NCBI GenBank assembly: GCA_905221615.1 | Contig: CAJNDT010002779.1 | Location: forward strand, 1,357,501-1,421,500 | Length of the DNA stretch: 64,000 nt | Origin: Symbiodinium sp. CCMP2592 | Lineage: Eukaryota > Sar > Dinophyceae > Suessiales > Symbiodiniaceae | Reading direction: 5' to 3' | Shown: positions 10,130-21,718 of the stretch, piece after piece | Layout of the letters: each line of letters opens with the position of its first letter | How positions within the stretch are numbered: position 1 is the first letter of the stretch | The notes under the pieces: generated by a model | The model's input: only the letters and a program-made list of their open reading frames with translations | Told to the model about the DNA's origin: nothing | Database searches by the model: none | Position numbers and translations under genes: made by a program

Positions 10130-10740
10130 TCTCTAGAACAGTGTTTCGGGTACAGTATATGATGAAAAGGCTGGGAACCTTCAGGAAAATCAGGCTTCTA
10201 TATGAGGCTTCATTCTTGACGGCCGTTTACTAAGGTCTTAGAGTGAATTTTCGGGATCTCTCAATTCTCAATCGGAGCAAGAGCTGTTCCCTTACTGTCG
10301 TTTGTTGAAACGTTATCGGTTTTTGTTTGAAGTTGTCTATTTTCCGAATTACTGGGTTTATTGGAGACTTTGTAGGGGCTGTATTTGCAGTGATAATAAT
10401 GTATTTTGAAGGATTCTGTCGGGCCGTATCGAAACCTTTGGGGATTTTGCAAATTTCAAGCAGGGATCGCAGGGATTTAGAGTTTAGCGTTCCGGGGAGA
10501 GTGACCGAGAGACTTGGAAGTTCGGGAGTTTCTTGCTTCCTGTTTCTGGACTGATCAAAGGAATCGGCTTTCTTATTGCGGGTTCCCTCAGTCATTAAAC
10601 CCTAAACCGCCTTGTTGCATTGCTTACGAAATCGATAGGGTCGTGGTGAGTTCGGCTTTTGGATGTAAGGCCTTCGGCTAGGAGATGAAGACTTAGACAG
10701 TAGGACTTCGGCGTGCAAGTCCTGGTCGTACTCAGGGCCT
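10130..10740. other. Spacer with weak overlapping open frames
   Basis: Open frames of 121 codons (minus, 10230-10595) and 75 codons (plus, 10327-10554) overlap here. Neither shows a domain, signal peptide, zinc motif or recognisable family. The minus frame contains Ser/Lys/Thr-rich, low-hydrophobicity sequence. I do not call a gene, but this is one of the few repeat-free stretches, so an exon cannot be excluded. Confidence 0.3.
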
Positions 10741-10741
10741 C

Positions 10742-10843
10742 AATGTAGGGGCCTTAATAACTAGAATATGGTTTTGGGCCCCTTAATACTATTAATATAT
10801 TAAGGAACCCAGCGGAACAATATTGGTAGTTGCTGATTTCGTT
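10742..10843. repeat. Family B inverted-repeat element
   Basis: TAGGGGCCTTAATAACTAGA at the left, GTTTTGGGCCCCTTAATACT within, then AATATTGGTAGTTGCTGA at the right, where the inverse arm is decayed. Confidence 0.7.
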
Positions 10844-11313
10844 TACTGGCGACGAGGTGGCTTAGGGCTGAGGGTTTTGGAATATGTGGGCTTGTTGTTG
10901 CACGGCAGCACCCTGGAGATGATACTCACAACAGCCGAAGGCGTAACTCAGGGCCCTGGACCACAATCCCGACATGTTAAACGAAGGGCCTAATCCTGAA
11001 AGCCCAACCTTACGAACCAACTCCGCAACACCAAGCAATTTGCCTCTGCACCGCTAACTGCGCATCTTCTGCAGTATCGAAGCGGACCTGTGTCACAGCC
11101 CGGTAGATGGCAACCGCTGCTGTCATTAGTAGCACTACATGAGGACGGACGATATAAGATGCATCAAGATGACGGACTTACCAAACAAAACCGTTGTCAC
11201 GATGATATTCCTCCTTATACCCTTCTCCTACCAGCTGCGACGACGACTGCTGCATGCTACGACCGTCATTTTTCTCGCTACTGCGATGGCTTCTCCCAAC
11301 GACATCGAGTAAT

Positions 11314-11415
11314 GTAGGGCCTTAATAATTAGAATAGGATTTTGGGACCCATCATACTATAACTAGAATAAGGAACCCCCAAAATGGTATTGCTAATTAT
11401 TGAGGCCCCTATATA
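11314..11415. repeat. Family B inverted-repeat element
   Basis: A well preserved copy: left TAGGGCCTTAATAATTAGAA, right TGCTAATTATTGAGGCCCCT, interior GGATTTTGGGACCC, ACTATAACTAGAATAAGG and AACCCCCAAAATGG. Confidence 0.85.
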
Positions 11416-11492
11416 GTATTTCTCCTGCTGCCGCCGTTCCCGTTTCTGTTGTGATTGCAATTGCTTGGGAGCGCCCGCAGCGACGTCGATTT

Positions 11493-11595
11493 GGGAGTTT
11501 CCGAAAATTAGGGGTACCTTCTTTTGGGGGTCCTTACAATAAGGATCCTACCATTTAGGGTACTATATTAGGGTCCCCTATGTTCGGAAACTCCC
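11493..11595. mobile_element. Family D MITE with a 10-bp target duplication
   Basis: This is the reference family D copy (103 bp), GGGAGTTTCCGAAAATTAGG ... GGAAACTCCC. It is flanked on both sides by a perfect direct repeat ACGTCGATTT (11483-11492 and 11596-11605). A 9-10 bp duplication with terminal inverted repeats is typical of Mutator-like DNA transposons; assignment to that superfamily is an inference, since no transposase is present. Confidence 0.85.
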
Positions 11596-11708
11596 ACGTC
11601 GATTTTGGTGGCAAGGGGAAGATCCACAGTTCGGATTGGTGAGTGTCTCGGCGATTAGGAGGGTCGTGGTGATCATCTGAAAATGATAGTGATGATGACG
11701 GTAGAAAT

Positions 11709-11812
11709 GTGGGTTTCCGAAAATAGGGGGCCCTAAGATAGTACCCTAAATAGTAGGATCTCTATTTTTTGGCCCCAAAATAAGGTACCCCTAATTTTCG
11801 GAAACTCCCATA
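11709..11812. repeat. Family D inverted-repeat element
   Basis: The arms GGGTTTCCGAAAATAGGGGG and AATTTTCGGAAACTCCCAT flank the core CCCTAAATAGTAGGATCTC. It lies only about 110 bp from the 11493 copy and is inverted relative to it. Confidence 0.8.
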
Positions 11813-12159
11813 TGCAGGAAGGGACAGTACGTCAAGCAAGGACACCCAGAGGCAGAAACCTCGACCGCCAAATAGAAAAAAGGAATATTGACGTCAGGAT
11901 GGCAGCGAAGAACCGTAGGTGTGACTCTGGCACCGCTGGTGCACTTCATGGTTATCACAGTGCCGGTAGTTATGCCGGAGTTGTTGTTGGCATTTTCATT
12001 GTGATTGTAAGTGATGATGATCATGATGATGTTGGCACGAAACCGAACAACAACATAAACCCGATCACGCCAACAGCTCCCCGGCACCCTACGACAAGCC
12101 AGCCAGAACCGAACTTTGAGCCGGCGAAGCCCATATGCAACCCCTTGACTCGTATGATC

Positions 12160-12256
12160 TACGGGCTTTAGTAATCAGAATAGGGCTTTGGGCTCCTGTA
12201 TAGTAGATGGTTACAATAAGGAGCCCGAGGGAATAAGATTGGTAGCTACTTGGGCT
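12160..12256. repeat. Family B element, diverged
   Basis: ACGGGCTTTAGTAATCAGAA and GGTAGCTACTTGGGCTTC arms around GGGCTTTGGGCTCC and ACAATAAGGAGCCC. Confidence 0.65.
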
Positions 12257-12259
12257 TCT

Positions 12260-13734
12260 ATAGTAGAAGTAGTACTACAGCTTAACATTCCTTGATGTAG
12301 CAAGCGTAGAAGGTCGAGACTCTTCCCCGCAACGCCGCCGAACTAAATGAAACCCTTCGAAAATTCAGAGTCTGTTCGGGAGTGACTGTTGCATGTCCTG
12401 GATTTTGCGGCTTTCCCGTCGTGAAGCTTCTACACACCGTAGACTATCAACCCCTAATCCCTCATCCTAAATCCCCAAACAAATAAATCCTACCCCCCAG
12501 CTGTAGACTAGCAGTCCACCCTACTTGTCCCAAGTTCACCCGGACTCATGGCTCACGCAAGGACGCAGGTATGTAGGCTTCATTTTTGGAAATGCGAAAA
12601 CCCTAAACCCTAAACGTTTATATACACTCTCTCGGCTTCATTTTTGGAGATGTGATGCTCCTGAAATCGAAACTCCGCTGGAATGATCGGTTGTCGGACG
12701 TATAACAAACAAGCTGCCCGTGCTCCCTAGACCCTAAACCCTCACCCGGCCACGGATTCTCACGCTTTTCAGGCTTGCGAAGTTGCATCTTACGCGATCC
12801 AACAGAATGGCCGGAGCAAACAGCACAAGGCTTCTAAGGTTTGGGGTTCTTTTCAAGGGACCCACACGAATTCTATCAGGGATTTGTAGGTGTTTCGGGT
12901 TTTAGAGTTTAAGGGTTTAGGGCTGAGGGTTTTGCGGTTTAGGGCTTAAGGTTTGGGGCTTCGGGCTTAAGGGTGAGGTTTGGCTAAGACTTCAAGTTGG
13001 GACACTGGGAGTTCGGAAGCATGTTGAACAAGAGCAACAACCCGAACACCCTGGATTTCGCTCTGGGTGACCCCATACTAACAGGAACTGAGTCTCATAG
13101 TAGGAGGAATCAAAGCTTCAAATTGAGAAGTGCCGGCTTACAGGTACCAGCAGCGTCAGAAAAACAAGCTTCTCCCCTGGAAGGTAAATTTCAGCAGCAC
13201 AAGTGCAAGGGGGAATAGGGTCTGTGGTTACTTGAGCTTCTCTGCATGCCAAGACTAGGCAGGAGCCTAGGAACACAAAACTAAGGCCTAAGCCCCAAAC
13301 CCCGTCTTCATGCAGGCGCGACATGGGACTGGCGGCTGTTTCCTCCTCTTTTCCTTCTAATTAACAAATGGGTTTTGCGTGTTTAAAGTCTATATTTGGG
13401 GCACCGTATTTTTCAGAAAATCGCTTCTTCAAGTCATCGAGAACTGTTGCTTAGTAGTGTCAAGCCCTAAACCCTAATGTAGGCCCTAATGAGTCTCTGA
13501 CGGAATAGGTCTGGCAGCATCTTCTGGCCGATCGAAAACAACATGAAAGTAAATAAGATCCTTTTGGTGGCGGTCTGCATCCACTAGGGTTTAGCGTGTT
13601 TGGCTTTGGATCTAGATAAGTACAAAGTACCAAAGAGTTGCTGCGGAATCAACTTAGACATATTCGGGCTTGCACACAAAGTAGTCTCTTTCATGGCGAC
13701 CTAGCCGCATGACAACCTAACCCTCCCACACAGC
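12260..13734. other. Low-repeat spacer without a recognisable gene
   Basis: Only isolated CCCTAAA (12598-12615) and TTTAGGG (12895-12975) clusters are seen. The 12560-12660 area holds a phrase CTTCATTTTTGGA twice. The open frames at 12997-13218 (plus) and 13118-13324 (minus) are short and unrecognised. Confidence 0.4.
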
Positions 13735-13925
13735 AGCCCTAAATCCTAAACTCCTACAACCTCATCCAACAACCCGAAAAACCCTACACCCCTAAACCCA
13801 ACCCCTCAACCCTAAACCCTAAGCCCTAAACCCCTAAACCCTAAACCCCTAAACCCCTGAACCCCCGAAACCCTAATCCCGAACCCTAAACACCGTAAAC
13901 CCCAAGCCCTAAACCCTAGCACCCC
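13735..13925. repeat. CCCTAAA tract
   Basis: A dense cluster of CCCTAAA/CCCCTAAA and variants, followed 50 bp later by TTTAGGG units at 13976-14035 in the opposite orientation. Confidence 0.8.
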
Positions 13926-14275
13926 CTTGGCCCCTCCGATCTCGTCCTTGAAGCCCAGAGGTCTAGGGAGTGTTGGGTTTAGGGTTTAGGGCTTATAGGG
14001 TTTAGGGTTTATTTATGATTTCGGGTTTAGGGGTTATAGGTCTTAGGATTGGTAGTGTTTAAGCTTTTTAGGATTCAAGGTTATCGGTTCAGGGGTTCAG
14101 GGTTTAGGGATATTCCGGAAACGGGCCCCCATGTCAGCTTCGCTTCTCTACAGGCAAGGGGCCACTCGCCGGTCAGCAGCCGGGATGGTAGCTTCGCTTT
14201 TGAGGTGCGGGTTGCGCGCTCAGACGATTGGGGGATTGTTCTGCAGAGCGCAGTTACAAGCACCGATTGGTAATG

Positions 14276-14385
14276 CTGCTCACCGCTCCTGCTGCTGCTA
14301 CTCGCACTAGTACTAGTACTAGTACTCGTACTGGTACTAGTACCAGTACCAGTACCAGTACGAGTGCGAGTACCAGTAGTAGTAC

Positions 14386-14483
<98 letters not shown>

Positions 14484-14900
14484 GTACGGCTACTACGGCT
14501 ACTGCTACTGCCACTGCCACTCCCACTGCTCCTCCTGCTACTACTGCCACTGCCACTGCCACTCCCACTGCTCCTCCTGCTACTACTGCTGCTGCTCCTA
14601 CTCCTACTCCTACTCCTACTCCTACTCCTACTCCTACTCCTACTCCTACTCCTACTCCTACTCCTACTCCTACTGCTACTGCTACTGCTACTGCTACTGC
14701 TACTGCTACTGCTACTGCTACTGCTACTGCTACTGCTACTGCTACTGCTACTGCTACTGCTACTGCTACTGCTGCTGCTACTGCTACTGCTAATTACTGC
14801 TACTGCTACTGCACTGCAACGACTACTACGGCTACGGCTATACGACTACGACTACGGCTATACGAGTACGACTACGACTGACTACGCCTACGACGACGAC
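14276..14900. repeat. Complex trinucleotide/hexanucleotide microsatellite
   Basis: An ordered succession of blocks: (CTAGTA)-type, (GTA)n, (CTA)n, (CTGCCA)-type, (CTCCTA)n, then (CTGCTA)n, and finally decayed (CTACGA). Switching block identity without losing the 3-bp period gives long open frames in several frames on both strands (up to 217 codons of Thr/Ala/Ser or Leu). These are artefacts of the period, not genes. Confidence 0.95.
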
Positions 14901-15423
14901 TAAGTACTACCGGGGCTCATGTCCATTACCAAACGCTGTGAAACCGGGTCAAAACAACGTCGAGAAACCACTATTTTAACAGAGAGGGCCCTATCGACAT
15001 GTACAGAGCAATATTACCCGCAATCCCAAAGCCCAACACCTAACTCCCTGACCAAAAACCCCGGACTCACCAAATCCTAAACTTTCATCAACCAGTAAAA
15101 GGTTGTGGGGCCTGTGAGAACCTATGCGGAAACCCTACATACATGCATGGCATAGTAGCCGACGGGGATCTTTCGAAGTGTCTAGTCCTACCCCCGAAGA
15201 ACATTCAACCAGTGAACTCTCAAACCCTCTATCAAGACTCTGCTAAGAGAAGACAACTGCGGACTAGATGTATTCCATGCAGGATTTGTTTTAGGTTGGG
15301 TTTGGGGACTTATGCCTCATGAGTCGCTAGCAGCGCTGGGTAGACTAACACTTCAGGTATCTGGTTTGCGACGCCGCTCCAAGAGCATGACACACTAAAC
15401 TAAACCCTACCTGTTGCCGAAAA

Positions 15424-15497
15424 GACCTACCTTTTTAGGGTTCCTTACTATGGTATCTATATATAGTTCCTTAAAAATTTAAAAGGTAGGTCTTTTG
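15424..15497. repeat. Family K short inverted-repeat element
   Basis: The arms AAAGACCTACCTTTTTAGGG and TTTAAAAGGTAGGTCTTT are inverted around a TATCTATATATAG centre, about 74 bp in all. A partial relative (AACCCACCTTTTTAGGGTTC) is near 61910. Confidence 0.75.
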
Positions 15498-15499
15498 GG

Positions 15500-16465
15500 C
15501 CACAGGTATACCCTACTTTGTGATCTTTGGGAGGGAACTCCCCTAGAGTCGATATTCTGGTCTTATCGTCGGCCCGTTCCTTCTCTTCTGAGGCTCTTTT
15601 GCTTCTTCGAAGGACTAAGCTACCCTGCAACCTGGGCGGCTGCGGTCCCTTGCCACGTGAAGTACAGCACAGAGCCGGGCTTATAGGTTGTGAAAACGAA
15701 TACGGTTTTCTTGGGCTGGGTCCCTCTGATCATGCCCATTTCCTATTACCCAGTTCTATCAGGGAGACACCAAATGAAACGGCAGTGCTACTGGGGACCT
15801 GGTTTCTAGGAGCTTGGGTTTAGAGTTGAGGTTATGGTTGCAGGGATGGGACATCATGGAAATCGGGAGTGACTAAACTTCAACAGCAAATGAGTGCTTC
15901 GACTGCTGTAAATGCAATCATATCATCTCTGACTCGAGCGGGTTCGACCGGAATGAAGGTCGTTACTGACGCTTTCCGCGTGATCTCGTCTTAGTTGTCT
16001 TCCTCACTCTCTGGATTATCTAGGTTTCACTCTGTTTGCCTCGGTACTTTGTCACCGACTTTGTTTTAGTATTGCCTACGGGCCTATATCTCGACTACAA
16101 TACTACCAGTTGTCTGCTTCGGAAGCGGGCAAAACTGTTGACGACCGTGGTACGGATGCAGACTAGGTTTGAATCGTTCTGCACGGTCGGCTTAATGCTC
16201 TTCAGCTATACGTGCGATATCAACCTGAAACGGGTACTAGATTGGCGCTTGGCGATGCAATAGCTTGAAAGACCCCAACCCTAAACACCTAAACCCTAGA
16301 TCCCTAAACCCTAAACCCCAAACTTCTTGCACCCTGAGAAGTCTGCCGGATAGAAGCCCAAGGAATCCTTACGAAGCAGTCTGGGGCTAGTGAAGATTCA
16401 GGGGCAATGCTGTCTCACAACCCGTGGGCCGTGAACTCAAAAACTGGACCAATCCCTGTAGATTA
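15500..16465. other. Low-repeat spacer with small open frames
   Basis: Overlapping plus-strand open frames (15495-15686, 15527-15823, 16036-16263) have no recognisable domain. A CCCTAAA cluster lies at 16275-16325. No gene is called. Confidence 0.35.
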
Positions 16466-16467
16466 TC

Positions 16468-16580
16468 ACTTGGAGGTTCAGGGGTAGTTATAAGTACGGT
16501 TATAAGTCCCCTAGGAATGGGTTATAAGTATAGTTTCCCTACTTAGAACCCTACTTTATAAGTACCCATGAACCTCCAAG
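16468..16580. repeat. Family C inverted-repeat element
   Basis: The ends CACTTGGAGGTTCAGGGGTA and TACCCATGAACCTCCAAG are inverted repeats around GGTTATAAGTCCCCTA and GGGTTATAAGTATAG. Family C has at least seven copies in the window and gives rise to the longer C' form. Confidence 0.85.
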
Positions 16581-16650
16581 CAGAACCGCGCACTATGAGT
16601 CTTGTCCTGCTTCCTCGCCTGTCGGGCTTCGGTCTCCAACCCTCCCTTCA

Positions 16651-16743
16651 ACTTACCTTCGGTTAGTAGGGAATGGAGGAATAGCGTACAACAATGACTA
16701 CTATGACTACCACTCTTCCATTCCCTACTAACCAAAGGTAAGT
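16651..16743. repeat. Single-copy inverted-repeat element ending in GGTAAGT
   Basis: The arms ACTTACCTTCGGTTAGTAGG and CCTACTAACCAAAGGTAAGT (one mismatch) extend for about 27 bp around a short ACTACTATGACTACC-type loop. Both ends, read outward on their own strand, contain GGTAAGT, which equals a consensus 5' splice site. Confidence 0.75.
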
Positions 16744-17316
16744 CAAGCAACTCCAAGGAAGCGAGATTTTGTGGCACCCAGGCTGTCCTACAAGCAAGGT
16801 TACCTTGTATTGGTTTACAGCTAAACGGGTTTAGCAGGTCCTGAGCTAACTTGGGCTTCTGGAGTAGGCTACTGGCCCTAAGAACGAGTGCATCCCGAAA
16901 TCGCAGGTGAAGTGAGTGCACTGGCTTTGTGGGCTTGACGGTGGTGTTACAGGCATGTCAATGCAGCTGGATGTATAAGCACGGCACGGCTGGCTGTTTC
17001 TTTCTGGGGTGAATCTTGTCCAACGTGCTGGGGTGTGGGGAGAGGGGATCGCACCAAAACACTGGCCCCGTCCGGGAGGAATTGACTATAAGCAAGCCTA
17101 GAACCTAAACCCTATAAGCTCGACGTGCTAAACACCAGAGTTTTCGGTTTACATGTCGGCGGTTTTCTCACGCTCATCTGCGCTATGGCGATTCAAAGGT
17201 TTGCCCCATCCGTGCACGGGTCCTTACCATGCGATTTGTTGGGTTTCGGAGGTCCCAAGAGATGTGCACATGAGCAACCTTAGTGTTATCCCCCTAACCT
17301 TTGTCAATGATTGTAC

Positions 17317-17423
17317 TATACGGGCCTTAATAATTCAGTAGCTTAGGGCTTGCGGACCCATTATACTATATATCAGAATAAGCAAGCCCCAAAATAGTAT
17401 TGGTAAGTGTTTTGGCCCGTATA
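17317..17423. repeat. Family B inverted-repeat element
   Basis: TATACGGGCCTTAATAATTC and GTGTTTTGGCCCGTATA ends; the interior has CCCATTATACTATATATCAG and CCCCAAAATAGTATTGG. The outermost bases TATACGGGCC/GGCCCGTATA are a private variant of the family. Confidence 0.8.
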
Positions 17424-19319
17424 ACATAGTATGAGCTCGAGTTTTGCCTCTCCCCCCATCCCATACCGTGGAACGTAAGCGCAGCTTCAAGCACAGGGTT
17501 TATTGCAGTGTGCATCGTCGACAAGTTCGCCGCCCTGCCCAAGAGTGGCAGCAAAAGCCCACCACAGAAACGCAGCAACCTGAACAGTAACTTATGTTCA
17601 TACCTTCTAGGATTCTAAATATGAACCACCAAAGGAACTAGTATGAAGCCTCTAGGTATCCTGGTATACTATACTCTGGTACACTATACCGTAGTACAAT
17701 AAGGGTCAAACTATCAGTTGCAGTCAGTCCTGATCCATCGGACCAAACCCTGAACTCTAACTCCCCGCAACCGACATACCCCAAAGCCTAAAACCCTGAA
17801 TCCTAGAAACCTTCAATCCTAAACCCAAAGCGTGACACTTTGGGCATGGAGAAGGCTGGAAGCAAACCTCCGCACCTCAACACAAGAACCCTAGCCTTGC
17901 ATTCAAGGCTTCCTCAAGCCATGGCTAAACCAGGAAGACGCGGAATTGAACTTAAATTGAGAAAGCCCTGTAAATCTCGACATGCTGCCTCCCAGCTCTA
18001 GGAAAACAGACCCCCCTGCGCCCTAAACCCAAAAGCCCACATACACGCTCCAGAATCCGAACGTGGGACAATCGCTCCACCTTGGTACCTTCAGACCTGG
18101 AGGACCTTCCTCCAATTCCTACAATTGGATTTAGAGTTTCGCCATTATTGCTTAGAGGGTAGAGGGTTTAGGGGTTAGGATATATGGCTGAGAGGTATAG
18201 AGGGTTGAGGGGTTAGGGTTGGTTGAGTCTCGCAAACCCCGAATCTCGTAAAGTGATGCTCGCTCAAACTACTATGCTACTGTTGCTGTTATTGTTATCA
18301 TTACTATTATTATTATTAACACTTGTTATTATTCTTATATAAAGGGCCACCCCTTGATTGAACCCCAAGCCCTCGGCAACAGCCGCCCTGTGAAAAGCCA
18401 GTAACATCGTTGCCCTAGCTGTTCCCTGATGGCGCCGTGGCGCAATACGAATAAAATAGTGCCCACTGCAAACAGCTTCGACCCTAAACCCTAAACCCTA
18501 AACCCTTACACCCCGAACCCAAAACCCCTAAGCCCACAACTCTGATCCCTGCCTCTTGCCAGGACGGAGGCTGGCGAAGCCAGGCCGGATGCACCAAAGA
18601 CGCGCTCCGCGGCAGCCATCCTTGAACGGTTCGTGTTTAGGGTTCCGTGCTCGTGTTTTGAACTGGGTTTACGCGCAGTCTAGTTCCTTTTTTGGTTAAC
18701 TAACATGTGTGGTTCGGATCCTGCAATCGAAGCTGGTTAACCAAAAGAGGAACTACCAAGAAGGCTATAGGTAGAGCTCAGGGTTCAGCAGGAATACCAG
18801 CATGGACTGGTCGTCTCAGATGTAAACATGCCGGATTGCCAAGCTGTTTCATCGACCAGAATCATCAGGGCTTAGGGTCTTTTTTCACCGCTTGATAACC
18901 TATGCCTAAGCCCTAAACCTTAAAACCCATAGCCGCACACTTGGATTGCCTGCCCCTTGAAGGAGGTCCGTAATCGAAGTCTAGTTGGACATTGACTGCA
19001 TTTAAAGCTCGGACCCATGACAATCCTAGAAAAACACATGCCTATTGCGACTACGAATGTTCACTGCGTATGCGTTCTATCAGGATGTTTAGGTCGATTC
19101 AGGTCAGCGCTGTTTAAAGAAAAGGATTGCATACTGTGCTGGCTATGGGCATTGCATTATGACTTTCGCCATAGTACGGAAGGCAGTAATGGGAGGAGCT
19201 AGAGAACGGACTTTGGTACTAGAGGTGCGATATGCCAAACTGCTGCCTAATCTCGACTATTCTGCGTGGTTGAAGGCGAAGGATGCAAGTACATTCTGAT
19301 CCCTGCTAGCTTAAAGTAC
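17424..19319. other. Spacer with scattered CCCTAAA and a (TTA)n-like patch
   Basis: CCCTAAA-type variants lie at 17745-17830, 18480-18535 and 18905-18930. A decayed TTA/TTG trinucleotide patch lies at 18270-18340. The short open frames (18707-18895, 19017-19202) have no recognisable family. Confidence 0.4.
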
Positions 19320-19416
19320 CAAAGGGGCCTAAATAATTACCATTACTATTGTGGGGGTTCCTGATTATCGTAGAATGAGCCCCAAACCCCGATTGAAATT
19401 ATTAAGGCCCTATATT
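19320..19416. repeat. Family B inverted-repeat element
   Basis: AAAGGGGCCTAAATAATTAC and GAAATTATTAAGGCCC arms around TACTATTGTGGGGGTTCC and AGAATGAGCCCCAAACCCC. Confidence 0.75.
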
Positions 19417-19565
19417 ACTGGGTCATCGGCAGCTCTTCAATCTCCGACTTCGTGAAACCCACGATGTGAACTTCTTCCAGGCCTGAAAGCTCTACTGAGC
19501 GAACAGTTGAGTTTGGCCATGACTGTTGGATCCATTAAACCGGGGTTTGGGATTTAGGGTTTACC

Positions 19566-19668
19566 GTAGAGGCCTTAATGACTAGAACAGGGTTTTGGGA
19601 TATGTTCTGCTATAGTTAGAATAAAGATTCTCCCAAACCCTATTCTAATTATTAAGGCCCCTACACTA
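19566..19668. repeat. Family B inverted-repeat element
   Basis: GTAGAGGCCTTAATGACTAG and TAATTATTAAGGCCCCTAC ends with long internal complementarity (AACAGGGTTTTGGG against CCCAAACCCTATTCT). It lies 150 bp from the preceding copy. Confidence 0.8.
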
Positions 19669-19974
19669 TAGGGCTTGGTGTAGGTTTTGGATTTGGGTCT
19701 AGAAACCTCGAAGCGTAACCTGTTGCGCACACACAACGACTGCAAGAAGTTTAGGGTCTTCGGTTCCGATTCTTCAAGTTCGGGGAACAGGTTTTGCAGG
19801 AGATGGGTGGGCGTAGCAGAACATTCTCATCATGGTCACCATGTAGTGAAGTATTATGATGAAGGCGACGAGCAAACCCGGAACAAGCTGTAAGACGACA
19901 GGGCAACAATGAATACTAGTAGAGTGATTCGTAGTTTCAGTATGTATCAACACCCAGGGATTGTCGTACTCGGA

Positions 19975-20042
19975 AGCACGCCAACGACATCATCATCGCC
20001 ATCATCATCATCATCAACAACATCATCACCATCATAACCGAC
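19975..20042. repeat. (CAT)n microsatellite, decayed
   Basis: CATCATCATCGCCATCATC and following variants. Its complement supplies the poly-Asp stretch of a minus-strand open frame that is not considered a gene. Confidence 0.85.
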
Positions 20043-20199
20043 GGTACCATCACAATCAGCCGCACGAGTTTTGCCACTAAGACTGTCACCGTGAGCACTG
20101 ATACTATGGTTGCTGACGGCGTCTACATGTCTGTCTTGATATCGTCGATATCGTTGTTTCGATAGTAGAGCAGCTAGCAGAATCTCACCAGGCACTCCT

Positions 20200-20275
20200 C
20201 AAACCCTAAACCGCTAAATAACCCCCGAACCCCCAACCCTAAACCCCTAAAGCCCTAAACCCTTACAGTATCCCC
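20200..20275. repeat. CCCTAAA tract
   Basis: A short cluster of about six CCCTAAA-type units with 8- and 9-mer variants. Confidence 0.7.
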
Positions 20276-21195
20276 AAAGCAAAGCCTCCGAAGAACCGAG
20301 ACGAAGCGAAGCCGGAACACAGGGCCTTCGTAGATGTGGTCCTTCACAGCCTGGCATGGGGCACCCACCCGACACCCCGTCAGGGTTTAGTATTTTTTTT
20401 GTTAACGCCCCTTTTTCCCTACTGCTGGTTGCCCGTTTGGTAAGTTTAGGGTTTAGGGTCAGAATGCATGGGCGGACAGGGCAGCCACAATTTTTGTTTT
20501 AGATGGGGCCTTCGGAGGGTTTGTATATTACTCTATGACACGAGCTTGAAGAGATTGGCAATGGGATTTATGTCAATGTCTGGGTAGATGTGACATTGCC
20601 CGACGTATTAACCTGACGCTCCAAAATCCGAACTCCTAAAGCCAGTTCAAGCCTTCCCAAACCTCATCAAGTACTGAGCTTGACCCTAAATTAAACCCTA
20701 AACCCTTCTCTTTTGGTTTCTCAAGGTTTAGAGCTCTGGATTTCGGTGAAATTATGGGCGCACGCCTGCGAGTTTTCTTTGGGACTCGTCAGAGTGACGT
20801 TGGCCTGAAGGTTCGCCTTTAGGTTCGAGGGTTTCGGGTTGATGGCTGCCCGTGGATGAAAGTCCTTAAGTTTTGGGATCTCTGCTGTCTCGGACTTTTT
20901 CGTGGGGGCCTTAATGCGTGAAATAGGGCTATCGGCTATCGGTGTAGAGCAGAACTCTATTGACGGCAGGATGCTTCGAGTTTGTCAGAAACCCTCCGAT
21001 GCAGTTGCAAGATTAAAGCTTGTACAGCACACAAGAAACCTGAACCCTAAACAGTGTGAGGAGGCCCGGCACTCTGAGGACGACTACCGAAACTCCACAG
21101 ATTCACTTTTCGTGAACGACCTTGCATTTATCCGCTTCTGATCTTCACCACCCCGTAAGCCCAAATCCCTACGCAGCAACGAATCCCTAAAACCC
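20276..21195. other. Spacer without a recognisable gene
   Basis: Only isolated telomere-like heptamers are seen, at 20445, 20690 and 21045, together with the left arm of a family B element (GGGGGCCTTAATGCGTGAAA at about 20904). The plus open frame 20902-21141 begins inside that arm. Confidence 0.4.
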
Positions 21196-21199
21196 TCGA

Positions 21200-21428
21200 T
21201 CATCCCATGCCATAAGCCCTTATTAGCAAATATTATGGGAATATTGCACCAAAATTAATACTAGCCATGCTAACGTTGATATCAGTAATTAGGCCCTTAC
21301 CAGCAAATATTGTGAGAAGATTGTAATCGTAATTAGTAATATTAAGATTAAGATTACAGGAATATTACAACAAAAGTCATAATAGTCTAGTCTTGTTAAT
21401 ATTGATTTTTAGTACTATTAAGGCCTTG
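21200..21428. repeat. AT-rich repeat with internal duplication
   Basis: Two diverged direct copies of a CCCTTANNAGCAAATATT phrase (about 21218 and 21295) are each followed by TAATATT-rich sequence, ending in ACTATTAAGGCC. The terminal AAGCCC/AAGGCC hints at a family B relative. It is AT-rich compared with its neighbours. Confidence 0.5.
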
Positions 21429-21554
21429 CAGCCAATCTCCAGCACGTCTGCCAGCGCACGCTCACCGCGGAAGATGCCTGCAGACCTCGGAATGCTCTTG
21501 GGGTTTTAAGGTTTACAAGGGCTCCTTGAAGGGTCCCTTTCAGGGGATCTATAG

Positions 21555-21718
21555 GGGTTCTATCAGGGTATAGGGTTTAGTGTTTGGGGGTTTGGGGGTT
21601 TAGGGTTTGGGGGTTTGGGGTTTAGGGTTTGGGGGTTTGGAGTTTAGGCTTTGGGGTTTGGGGATGAGGGGTTTAGGGGTTTAGGGTTTAGGTTCAGGTT
21701 TAGGGTTTGGGGTTTGCA
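21555..21718. repeat. Telomere-like tract rich in TTTGGGG
   Basis: TTTAGGG is interleaved with GGTTTGGGG and TTTGGGGG variants. TTTGGGG is the Oxytricha/Euplotes-type telomere unit, but here it is clearly a decay variant within TTTAGGG. Confidence 0.75.

Noticed and set aside
14228-14903. Long open frames of Thr/Ala or poly-Leu (179-217 codons)
   Set aside because: They are trinucleotide microsatellite read in several frames on both strands; no complex sequence.
18428-18460. tRNA-like phrase GGCGCCGTGGCGCAATACG
   Set aside because: No matching 3' half or T arm downstream.
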